NCBI GenBank assembly: GCA_951230915.1 | Contig: OX579637.1 | Location: forward strand, 14,136,001 to 14,200,000 | DNA length: 64,000 nucleotides | Direction: 5' to 3' | Source: Antitrichia curtipendula | Lineage: Eukaryota; Streptophyta; Bryopsida; Hypnales; Leucodontaceae | Part shown: positions 1 to 11,747 of the stretch, piece by piece | Position numbering within the stretch: position 1 is the first letter of the stretch | How the letters are laid out: the number at the start of each line of letters is the position of its first letter | Made by a program: the position numbers and the translations under genes | The notes under the pieces: generated by a model | Database searches by the model: none | What the model was told of the DNA's origin: nothing | Seen by the model: only the letters and a program-made list of their open reading frames with translations

Positions 1-178
1 GCACCTCAATTCAAAAAAATACAGAATAAGGTCAAACCTGTATTTTAATGGTAACAAACATCACATGTCATAGAATTCCATTTTGAAAGCGATTTGAACC
101 AAATCGCACGAGTTGGAAATACCCTCAAGTATTTGAATGCCCAAAAATATGAAATTGATGTGTAATTGCAATCCAACC
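1..178 (+). repeat. Reference satellite monomer (first copy)
   Basis: Given as the numbering reference for the family. It has 178 bp, with about 59 G+C in the consensus. CpG dinucleotides occur at only four places: 178/1 (junction), 90/91, 105/106 and 109/110, three of them in or beside the central dyad. There is one EcoRI site per monomer (73-78 here), so EcoRI should give a 178-bp ladder; copies with T76G (GAAGTCC) or C78T (GAATTTC) lose it. 178 is not a multiple of three, so no reading frame repeats between neighbouring copies. I do not recognise a named satellite family. Confidence 0.9.
89..107. other. 19-bp dyad near monomer centre (repeats in every monomer)
   Basis: GCGATTT and AAATCGC are perfect 7-bp inverted arms around a 5-bp spacer GAACC. 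The centre at position 98 lies close to the midpoint of the 178-bp monomer. The element recurs at the same position in nearly all copies. Variants weaken it (A92G, G91C, T95G or T95C, A102G) or rebuild it (T93C with A103G). It could extrude as a short cruciform or bind a dimeric protein. Both roles are inference; only the symmetry is seen. Confidence 0.85.
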
Positions 179-1958
179 GCACCTCAATTCAAAAAAATAC
201 AGAATAAGGTCAAACCTGTATTTTAATGGTAACAAACATCACATGTCATAGAATTCCATTTTGAAAGCGATTTGAACCAAATCGCACGAGTTGGAAATAC
301 CCTCAAGTATTTGAATGCCCAAAAATATGAAATTGATGTGTAATTGCAATCCAACCGCACCTCAATTCAAAAAAATACAGAATAAGGTCAAACCTGTATT
401 TTAATGGTAACAAACATCACATGTCATAGAATTCCATTTTGAAAGCGATTTGAACCAAATCGCACGAGTTGGAAATACCCTCAAGTATTTGAATGCCCAA
501 AAATATGAAATTGATGTGTAATTGCAATCCAACCGCACCTCAATTCAAAAAAATACAGAATAAGGTCAAACCTGTATTTTAATGGTAACAAACATCAAAT
601 GTCATAGAATTCCATTTTGAAAGCGATTTGAACCAAATCGCACGAGTTGGAAATACCCTCAAGTATTTGAATGCCCAAGAATATGAAATTGATGTGTAAT
701 TGCAATCCAACCGCACCTCAATTCAAAAAAATACAGAATAAGGTCAAACCTGTATTTTAATGGTAACAAACATCAAATGTCATAGAATTCCATTTTGAAA
801 GCGATTCGAACCAAATCGCACGAGTTGGAAATACCCTCAAGTATTTGAATGCCCAAAAATATGAAATTGATGTGTAATTGCAATCCAACCGCACCTCAAT
901 TCAAAAAAATACAGAATAAGGTCAAACCTGTATTTTAATGGTAACAAACATCACATGTCATAGAATTCCATTTTGAAAGCGATTTGAACCAAATCGCACA
1001 AGTTGGAAATACCCTCAAGTATTTGAATGCCCAAGAATATGAAATTGATGTGTAATTGCAATCCAACCGCACCTCAGTTCAAAAAAATACAGAATAAGGT
1101 CAAACCTGTATTTTAATGGTAACAAACATCACATGTCATAGAACTCCATTTGGAAAGCCATTTGAACCAAATCGCACGAGTTGGAAATACCCTCAAGTAT
1201 TTGAATGCCCAAAAATATGAAATTGATGTGTAATTGCAATCCAACCGCACCTCAATTCAAAAAAATACAGAATAAGGTCAAACCTGTATTTTAATGGTAA
1301 CAAACATCAAATGTCATAGAATTCCATTTTGAAAGCGATTTGAACCAAATCGCACAAGTTGGAAATACCCTCAAGTATTTGAATGCCCAAGAATATGAAA
1401 TTGATGTGTAATTGCAATCCAACCGCACCTCAGTTCAAAAAAATACAGAATAAGGTCAAACCTGTATTTTAATGGTAACAAACATCAAATGTCATAGAAT
1501 TCCATTTTGAAAGCCATGTGAACCAAATCGCACGAGTTGGAAATACCCTCAAGTATTTGAATGCCCAAAAATATGAAATTGATGTGTAATTGCAATCCAA
1601 CCGCACCTCAATTCAAAAAAATACAGAATAAGGTCAAACCTGTATTTTAATGGTAACAAACATCACATGTCATAGAATTCCATTTTGAAAGCGATTTGAA
1701 CCAAATCGCACGAGTTCGAAATACCCTCAAGTATTTGAATGCCCAAAAATATGAAATTGATGTGTAATTGCAATCCAACCGCACCTCAATTCAAAAAAAT
1801 ACAGAATAAGGTCAAACCTGTATTTTAATGGTAACAAACATCAAATGTCATAGAATTCCATTTTGAAAGCGATTGGAACCAAATCGCACGAGTTGGAAAT
1901 ACCCTCAAGTATTTGAATGCCCAAGAATATGAAATTGATGTGTAATTGCAATCCAACC

Positions 1959-4900
1959 GCACCAAAAATCAAAAAAATACAGAATAAAGTCAAACCTGTA
2001 TTTTAATGGTAACAAACATCAAATGTCATAGAATTCCATTTTGAAAACGATTTGAACCAAATCGCACGAGTTGGAAATACCCTCAAGTATTTGAATGCCC
2101 AAAAATATGAAATTGATGTGTAATTGCAATCCAACTTCACCTCAATTCAAAAAAATACAGAATAAGGTCAAACCTGTATTTTAATGGTAACAAACATCAC
2201 ATGTCATAGAATTCCATTTTGAAAGCGGTTTGAACCAAATCGCACGAGTTGGAAATACCCTCAAGTATTTGAATGCCCAAAAATATGAAATTGATGTGTA
2301 ATTGCAATCCAACCGCACCTCAATTCAAAAAAATACAGAATAAGGTCAAACCTGTATTTTAATGGTAACAAACATCACATGTCATAGAATTCCATTTTGA
2401 AAGCGATTTGAACCAAATCGCACGAGTTGGAAATACCCTCAAGTATTTGAATGCCCAAAAATATGAAATTGATGTGTAATTGCAATCCAACCGCACCTCA
2501 ATTCAAAAAAATACAGAATAAGGTCAAACCTGTATTTTAATGGTAACAAACATCACATGTCATAGAATTCCATTTTGAAAGCGGTTTGAACCAAATCGCA
2601 CGAGTTGGAAATACCCTCAAGTATTTGAATGCCCAAAAATATGAAATTGATGTGTAATTGCAATCCAACCGCACCTCAATTCAAAAAAATACAGAATAAG
2701 GTCAAACCTGTATTTTAATGGTAACAAACATCAAATGTCATAGAATTCCATTTTGAAAGCGACTTCAACCAAGTTGCACAAGTTGGAAATACCCTCAAGT
2801 ATTTGAATGCCCAAAAATATGAAATTGATGTGTAATTGCAATCCAACCGCACCTCAATTCAAAAAAATACAGAATAAGGTCAAACCTGTATTTTAATGGT
2901 AACAAACATCACATGTCATAGAATTCCATTTTGAAAGCGGTTTGAACCAAATCGCACGAGTTGGAAATACCCTCAAGTATTTGAATGCCCAAAAATATGA
3001 AATTGATGTGTAATTGCAATCCAACCGCACCTCAATTCAAAAAAATACAGAATAAGGTCAAACCTGTATTTTAATGGTAACAAACATCACATGTCATAGA
3101 ATTCCATTTTGAAAGCGGTTTGAACCAAATCGCACGAGTTGGAAATACCCTCAAGTATTTGAATGCCCAAAAATATGAAATTGATGTGTAATTGCAATCC
3201 AACCGCACCAAAAATCAAAAAAATACAGAATAAAGTCAAACCTGTATTTTAATGGTAACAAACATCAAATGTCATAGAATTCCATTTTGAAAACGATTTG
3301 AACCAAATCGCACGAGTTGGAAATACCCTCAAGTATTTGAATGCCCAAAAATATGAAATTGATGTGTAATTGCAATCCAACTTCACCTCAATTCAAAAAA
3401 ATACAGAATAAGGTCAAACCTGTATTTTAATGGTAACAAACATCACATGTCATAGAATTCCATTTTGAAAGCGGTTTGAACCAAATCGCACGAGTTGGAA
3501 ATACCCTCAAGTATTTGAATGCCCAAAAATATGAAATTGATGTGTAATTGCAATCCAACCGCACCTCAATTCAAAAAAATACAGAATAAGGTCAAACCTG
3601 TATTTTAATGGTAACAAACATCACATGTCATAGAATTCCATTTTGAAAGCGATTTGAACCAAATCGCACGAGTTGGAAATACCCTCAAGTATTTGAATGC
3701 CCAAAAATATGAAATTGATGTGTAATTGCAATCCAACCGCACCTCAATTCAAAAAAATACAGAATAAGGTCAAACCTGTATTTTAATGGTAACAAACATC
3801 ACATGTCATAGAATTCCATTTTGAAAGCGGTTTGAACCAAATCGCACGAGTTGGAAATACCCTCAAGTATTTGAATGCCCAAAAATATGAAATTGATGTG
3901 TAATTGCAATCCAACCGCACCTCAATTCAAAAAAATACAGAATAAGGTCAAACCTGTATTTTAATGGTAACAAACATCAAATGTCATAGAATTCCATTTT
4001 GAAAGCGACTTCAACCAAGTTGCACAAGTTGGAAATACCCTCAAGTATTTGAATGCCCAAAAATATGAAATTGATGTGTAATTGCAATCCAACCGCACCT
4101 CAATTCAAAAAAATACAGAATAAGGTCAAACCTGTATTTTAATGGTAACAAACATCACATGTCATAGAATTCCATTTTGAAAGCGGTTTGAACCAAATCG
4201 CACGAGTTGGAAATACCCTCAAGTATTTGAATGCCCAAAAATATGAAATTGATGTGTAATTGCAATCCAACCGCACCTCAATTCAAAAAAATACAGAATA
4301 AGGTCAAACCTGTATTTTAATGGTAACAAACATCACATGTCATAGAATTCCATTTTGAAAGCGATTTGAACCAAATCGCACGAGTTGGAAATACCCTCAA
4401 GTATTTGAATGCCCAAAAATATGAAATTGATGTGTAATTGCAATCCAACCGCACCTCAATTCAAAAAAATACAGAATAAGGTCAAACCTGTATTTTAATG
4501 GTAACAAACATCAAATGTCATAGAATTCCATTTTGAAAGCGATTTGAACCAAATCGCACGAGTTGGAAATACCCTCAAGTATTTGAATGCCCAAAAATAT
4601 GAAATTGATGTGTAATTGCAATCCAACCGCACCAAAAATCAAAAAAATACAGAATAAAGTCAAACCTGTATTTTAATGGTAACAAACATCAAATGTCATA
4701 GAATTCCATTTTGAAAACGATTTGAACCAAATCGCACGAGTTGGAAATACCCTCAAGTATTTGAATGCCCAAAAATATGAAATTGATGTGTAATTGCAAT
4801 CCAACTTCACCTTAATTCAAAAAAATACAGAATAAGGTCAAACCTGTATTTTAATGGTAACAAACATCACATGTCATAGAATTCCATTTTGAAAGCGGTT

Positions 4901-6052
4901 TGAACCAAATCGCACGAGTTGGAAATACCCTCAAGTATTTGAATGCCCAAAAATATGAAATTGATGTGTAATTGCAATCCAACCGCACCTCAATTCAAAA
5001 AAATACAGAATAAGGTCAAACCTGTATTTTAATGGTAACAAACATCAAATGTCATAGAATTCCATTTTGAAAGCGACTTCAACCAAGTTGCACAAGTTGG
5101 AAATACCCTCAAGTATTTGAATGCCCAAAAATATGAAATTGATGTGTAATTGCAATCCAACCGCACCTCAATTCAAAAAAATACAGAATAAGGTCAAACC
5201 TGTATTTTAATGGTAACAAACATCACATGTCATAGAATTCCATTTTGAAAGCGGTTTGAACCAAATCGCACGAGTTGGAAATACCCTCAAGTATTTGAAT
5301 GCCCAAAAATATGAAATTGATGTGTAATTGCAATCCAACCGCACCTCAATTCAAAAAAATACAGAATAAGGTCAAACCTGTATTTTAATGGTAACAAACA
5401 TCACATGTCATAGAATTCCATTTTGAAAGCGATTTGAACCAAATCGCACGAGTTGGAAATACCCTCAAGTATTTGAATGCCCAAAAATATGAAATTGATG
5501 TGTAATTGCAATCCAACCGCACCTCAATTCAAAAAAATACAGAATAAGGTCAAACCTGTATTTTAATGGTAACAAACATCAAATGTCATAGAATTCCATT
5601 TTGAAAGCGATTTGAACCAAATCGCACGAGTTGGAAATACCCTCAAGTATTTGAATGCCCAAAAATATGAAATTGATGTGTAATTGCAATCCAACCGCAC
5701 CTCAATTCAAAAAAATACAGAATAAGGTCAAACCTGTATTTTAATGGTAACAAACATCACATGTCATAGAATTCCATTTTGAAAGCGATTTGAACCAAAT
5801 CGCACGAGTTGGAAATACCCTCAAGTATTTGAATGCCCAAGAATATGAAATTGATGTGTAATTGCAATCCAACCGCACCTCAATTCAAAAAAATACAGAA
5901 TAAGGTCAAACCTGTATTTTAATGGTAACAAACATCAAATGTCATAGAATTCCATTTTGAAAGCGATTTGAACCAAATCGCACGAGTTGGAAATACCCTC
6001 AAGTATTTGAATGCCCAAGAATATGAAATTGATGTGTAATTGCAATCCAACC
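1959..6052 (+). repeat. 7-mer and 8-mer higher-order repeat (1246 and 1424 bp)
   Basis: Marker copies beginning GCACCAAAAATC, with AATAAAGTC in place of AATAAGGTC, start at 1959, 3205 and 4629, and again at 6053. Spacings are 1246, 1424 and 1424 bp, that is 7, 8 and 8 monomers. Each marker of the first three is followed by a copy starting TTCACC with GCGG at the dyad. Each unit also holds one GACTTCAACC copy (2671, 3917, 4985). The shared order shows the units arose by multi-monomer duplication, with later gain or loss of single copies. Confidence 0.82.
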
Positions 6053-6229
6053 GCACCAAAAATCACAAAATACAGAATAAAGTCAAACCTGTATTTTAAT
6101 GGTAACAAACATCAAATGTCATAGAATTCCATTTTGAAAGCGACTTCAACCAAGTTGCACAAGTTGGAAATACCCTCAAGTATTTGAATGCCCAAAAATA
6201 TGAAATTGATGTGTAATTGCAATCCAACC
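6053..6229 (+). repeat. 177-bp monomer variant
   Basis: This copy carries the GCACCAAAAATC marker, but its A7 tract has become ACAAAA, one base shorter, so the next start is 6230. It is the only net length change in the left segment. It also carries the GACTTCAACC form of the dyad, which its sister copies at 1959, 3205 and 4629 lack. Confidence 0.85.
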
Positions 6230-9200
6230 GCACCTCAATTCAAAAAAATACAGAATAAGGTCAAACCTGTATTTTAATGGTAACAAACATCACATGTCAT
6301 AGAATTCCATTTTGAAAGCGGTTTGAACCAAATCGCACGAGTTGGAAATACCCTCAAGTATTTGAATGCCCAAAAATATGAAATTGATGTGTAATTGCAA
6401 TCCAACCGCACCTCAATTCAAAAAAATACAGAAGAAGGTCAAACCTGTATTTTAATGGTAACAAACATCACATGTCATAGAATTCCATTTTGAAAGCGAT
6501 TTGAACCAAATCGCACGAGTTGGAAATACCCTCAAGTATTTGAATGCCCAAAAATATGAAATTGATGTGTAATTGCAATCCAACCGCACCTCAATTCAAA
6601 AAAATACAGAATAAGGTCAAACCTGTATTTTAATGGTAACAAACATCAAATGTCATAGAATTCCATTTTGAAAGCGATTTGAACCAAATCGCACGAGTTG
6701 GAAATACCCTCAAGTATTTGAATGCCCAAAAATATGAAATTGATGTGTAATTGCAATCCAACCGCACCTCAATTCAAAAAAATACAGAATAAGGTCAAAC
6801 CTGTATTTTAATGGTAACAAACATCACATGTCATAGAATTCCATTTTGAAAGCGATTTGAACCAAATCGCACAAGTTGGAAATACCCTCAAGTATTTGAA
6901 TGCCCAAAAATATGAAATTGATGTGTAATTGCAATCCAACCGCACCTCAGTTCAAAAAAATACAGAATAAGGTCAAACCTGTATTTTAATGGTAACAAAC
7001 ATCACATGTCATAGAATTCCATTTTGAAAGCGATTTGAACCAAATCGCACGAGTTGGAAATACCCTCAAGTATTTGAATGCCCAAGAATATGAAATTGAT
7101 GTGTAATTGCAATCCAACCGCACCTCAATTCAAAAAAATACAGAATAAGGTCAAACCTGTATTTTAATGGTAACAAACATCAAATGTCATAGAATTCCAT
7201 TTTGAAAGCGATTTGAACCAAATCGCACGAGTTGAAAATACCCTCAAGTATTTGAATGCCCAAAAATATGAAATTGATGTGTAATTGCAATCCAACCGCA
7301 CCTCAGTTCAAAAAAATACAGAATAAGGTCAAACCTGTATTTTAATGGTAACAAACATCACATGTCATAGAATTCCATTTTGAAAGCGATTGGAACCAAA
7401 TCGCACGAGTTGGAAATACCCTCAAGTATTTGAATGCCCAAGAATATGAAATTGATGTGTAATTGCAATCCAACCGCACCTCAGTTCAAAAAAATACAGA
7501 ATAAGGTCAAACCTGTATTTTAATGGTAACAAACATCAAATGTCATAGAATTCCATTTTGAAAGCGATTTGAACCAAATCGCACAAGTTGGAAATACCCT
7601 CAAGTATTTGAATGCCCAAGAATATGAAATTGATGTGTAATTGCAATCCAACCGCACCTCAGTTCAAAAAAATACAGAATAAGGTCAAACCTGTATTTTA
7701 ATGGTAACAAACATCAAATGTCATAGAATTCCATTTTGAAAGCGATTGGAACCAAATCGCACGAGTTGGAAATACCCTCAAGTATTTGAATGCCCAAAAA
7801 TATGAAATTGATGTGTAATTGCAATCCAACCGCACCTCAGTTCAAAAAAATACAGAATAAGGTCAAACCTGTATTTTAATGGTAACAAACATCAAATGTC
7901 ATAGAATTCCATTTTGAAAGCGATTTGAACCAAATCGCACAAGTTGGAAATACCCTCAAGTATTTGAATGCCCAAAAATATGAAATTGATGTGTAATTGC
8001 AATCCAACCGCACCTCAATTCAAAAAAATACAGAATAAGGTCAAACCTGTATTTTAATGGTAACAAACATCAAATGTCATAGAATTCCATTTTGAAAGCG
8101 ATTTGAACCAAATCGCACAAGTTGGAAATACCCTCAAGTATTTGAATGCCCAAGAATATGAAATTGATGTGTAATTGCAATCCAACCGCACCTCAGTTCA
8201 AAAAAATACAGAATAAGGTCAAACCTGTATTTTAATGGTAACAAACATCAAATGTCATAGAATTCCATTTTGAAAGCGATTTGAACCAAATCGCACGAGT
8301 TGGAAATACCCTCAAGTATTTGAATGCCCAAGAATATGAAATTGATGTGTAATTGCAATCCAACCGCACCTCAGTTCAAAAAAATACAGAATAAGGTCAA
8401 ACCTGTATTTTAATGGTAACAAACATCACATGTCATAGAATTCCATTTTGAAAGCGATTTGAACCAAATCGCACGAGTTGGAAATACCCTCAAGTATTTG
8501 AATGCCCAAAAATATGAAATTGATGTGTAATTGCAATCCAACTTCACCTTAATTCAAAAAAATACAGAATAAGGTCAAACCTGTATTTTAATGGTAACAA
8601 ACATCAAATGTCATAGAATTCCATTTTGAAAGCGATTTGAACCAAATCGCACAAGTTGGAAATACCCTCAAGTATTTGAATGCCCAAGAATATGAAATTG
8701 ATGTGTAATTGCAATCCAACCGCACCTCAGTTCAAAAAAATACAGAATAAGGTCAAACCTGTATTTTAATGGTAACAAACATCAAATGTCATAGAATTCC
8801 ATTTTGAAAGCGATTGGAACCAAATCGCACGAGTTGGAAATACCCTCAAGTATTTGAATGCCCAAAAATATGAAATTGATGTGTAATTGCAATCCAACCG
8901 CACCTCAGTTCAAAAAAATACAGAATAAGGTCAAACCTGTATTTTAATGGTAACAAACATCAAATGTCATAGAATTCCATTTTGAAAGCGATTTGAACCA
9001 AATCGCACAAGTTGGAAATACCCTCAAGTATTTGAATGCCCAAAAATATGAAATTGATGTGTAATTGCAATCCAACCGCACCTCAATTCAAAAAAATACA
9101 GAATAAGGTCAAACCTGTATTTTAATGGTAACAAACATCAAATGTCATAGAATTCCATTTTGAAAGCGATTTGAACCAAATCGCACAAGTTGGAAATACC

Positions 9201-11747
9201 CTCAAGTATTTGAATGCCCAAGAATATGAAATTGATGTGTAATTGCAATCCAACCGCACCTCAGTTCAAAAAAATACAGAATAAGGTCAAACCTGTATTT
9301 TAATGGTAACAAACATCAAATGTCATAGAATTCCATTTTGAAAGCGATTTGAACCAAATCGCACGAGTTGGAAATACCCTCAAGTATTTGAATGCCCAAA
9401 AATATGAAATTGATGTGTAATTGCAATCCAACCGCACCTCAATTCAAAAAAATACAGAATAAGGTCAAACCTGTATTTTAATGGTAACAAACATCAAATG
9501 TCATAGAATTCCATTTTGAAAGCGATTCGAACCAAATCGCACGAGTTGGAAATACCCTCAAGTATTTGAATGCCCAAAAATATGAAATTGATGTGTAATT
9601 GCAATCCAACCGCACCTCAATTCAAAAAAATACAGAATAAGGTCAAACCTGTATTTTAATGGTAACAAACATCAAATGTCATAGAATTCCATTTTGAAAG
9701 CGATTTGAACCAAATCGCACAAGTTGGAAATACCCTCAAGTATTTGAATGCCCAAAAATATGAAATTGATGTGTAATTGCAATCCAACCGCACCTCAATT
9801 CAAAAAAATACAGAATAAGGTCAAACCTGTATTTTAATGGTAACAAACATCACATGTCATAGAATTCCATTTTGAAAGCGATTCGAACCAAATCGCACGA
9901 GTTGGAAATACCCTCAAGTATTTGAATGCCCAAAAATATGAAATTGATGTGTAATTGCAATCCAACCGCACCTCAATTCAAAAAAATACAGAATAAGGTC
10001 AAACCTGTATTTTAATGGTAACAAACATCACATGTCATAGAATTCCATTTTGAAAGCGATTTGAACCAAATCGCACGAGTTGGAAATACCCTCAAGTATT
10101 TGAATGCCCAAGAATATGAAATTGATGTGTAATTGCAATCCAACCGCACCTCAATTCAAAAAAATACAGAATAAGGTCAAACCTGTATTTTAATGGTAAC
10201 AAACATCACATGTCATAGAATTCCATTTTGAAAGCGATTTGAACCAAATCGCACGAGTTGGAAATACCCTCAAGTATTTGAATGCCCAAAAATATGAAAT
10301 TGATGTGTAATTGCAATCCAACCGCACCTCAATTCAAAAAAATACAGAATAAGGTCAAACCTGTATTTTAATGGTAACAAACATCACATGTCATAGAATT
10401 CCATTTTGAAAGCGATTTGAACCAAATCGCACGAGTTGGAAATACCCTCAAGTATTTGAATGCCCAAAAATATGAAATTGATGTGTAATTGCAATCCAAC
10501 CGCACCTCAATTCAAAAAAATACAGAATAAGGTCAAACCTGTATTTTAATGGTAACAAACATCAAATGTCATAGAATTCCATTTTGAAAGCGATTTGAAC
10601 CAAATCGCACGAGTTGGAAATACCCTCAAGTATTTGAATGCCCAAGAATATGAAATTGATGTGTAATTGCAATCCAACCGCACCTCAATTCAAAAAAATA
10701 CAGAATAAGGTCAAACCTGTATTTTAATGGTAACAAACATCAAATGTCATAGAATTCCATTTTGAAAGCGATTCGAACCAAATCGCACGAGTTGGAAATA
10801 CCCTCAAGTATTTGAATGCCCAAAAATATGAAATTGATGTGTAATTGCAATCCAACCGCACCTCAATTCAAAAAAATACAGAATAAGGTCAAACCTGTAT
10901 TTTAATGGTAACAAACATCAAATGTCATAGAATTCCATTTTGAAAGCGATTTGAACCAAATCGCACGAGTTGGAAATACCCTCAAGTATTTGAATGCCCA
11001 AGAATATGAAATTGATGTGTAATTGCAATCCAACCGCACCTCAATTCAAAAAAATACAGAATAAGGTCAAACCTGTATTTTAATGGTAACAAACATCACA
11101 TGTCATAGAATTCCATTTTGAAAGCGATTTGAACCAAATCACACAAGTTGGAAATACCCTCAAGTATTTGAATGCCCAAGAATATGAAATTGATGTGTAA
11201 TTGCAATCCAACCGCACCTCAATTCAAAAAAATACAGAATAAGGTCAAACCTGTATTTTAATGGTAACAAACATCACATGTCATAGAATTCCATTTTGAA
11301 AGCGATTTGAACCAAATCGCACGAGTTGGAAATACCCTCAAGTATTTGAATGCCCAAAAATATGAAATTGATGTGTAATTGCAATCCAACCGCACCTCAA
11401 TTCAAAAAAATACAGAATAAGGTCAAACCTGTATTTTAATGGTAACAAACATCACATGTCATAGAATTCCATTTTGAAAGCGATTGGAACCAAATCGCAC
11501 GAGTTGGAAATACCCTCAAGTATTTGAATGCCCAAAAATATGAAATTGATGTGTAATTGCAATCCAACCGCACCTCAATTCAAAAAAATACAGAATAAGG
11601 TCAAACCTGTATTTTAATGGTAACAAACATCACATGTCATAGAATTCCATTTTGAAAGCGATTTGAACCAAATCGCACGAGTTGGAAATACCCTCAAGTA
11701 TTTGAATGCCCAAAAATATGAAATTGATGTGTAATTGCAATCCAACC
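6230..11747 (+). repeat. Thirty-one monomers with a local 6-mer duplication
   Basis: Copies step by 178 bp throughout. Between about 6.9 and 9.4 kb many carry G9 (CCTCAGTTC). Four monomers at 7654-8365 (GATTGG copy, then CACAAG, then CACAAG with G145, then CACGAG) recur in the same order at 8722-9433, an offset of 1068 bp or six monomers. From 9434 to 11747 copies alternate C64/A64 and T95/C95 without an obvious larger unit. The copy starting at 11036 reads ATCACACAAG, having lost both right-arm CpGs. Confidence 0.75.

Larger units (their letters stand above)
1..1958 (+). repeat. Eleven monomers without a clear higher-order unit
   Basis: Eleven copies of 178 bp. The first three look identical by eye, carry ACATG at the position-64 site and have the intact dyad. 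Later copies alternate C64/A64, A145/G145 and G110/A110 with no period I can see. The copy starting at 1069 has several private changes (GAACTCC and TGGAAAGCCATTT). The copy at 1603 carries GTTCGAAAT in place of GTTGGAAAT. Confidence 0.8.

Noticed and set aside
89..107. Dyad as a transcription terminator or small RNA hairpin
   Set aside because: No T run follows it, no gene precedes it, and it repeats every 178 bp as part of the satellite.
108..124. CENP-B box-like core (GTTGGAAA at 112-119)
   Set aside because: Only the central bases resemble the alpha-satellite box. The essential TTCG on the left and CGGG on the right are absent, and copies with GATTCGAACC also lack the CGGG half.
84..164. 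Internal duplication inside the monomer (TGAAAGCGATTTG near 84 against TGAAATTGATGTG near 150)
   Set aside because: The resemblance is about 11 of 15 bases and does not extend to either side, so chance in AT-rich DNA is the simpler explanation.
1..178. Assignment to Arabidopsis CEN178/CEN180 on length alone
   Set aside because: The length matches but the sequence, as far as I remember that family, does not; equal length is common among unrelated plant satellites.
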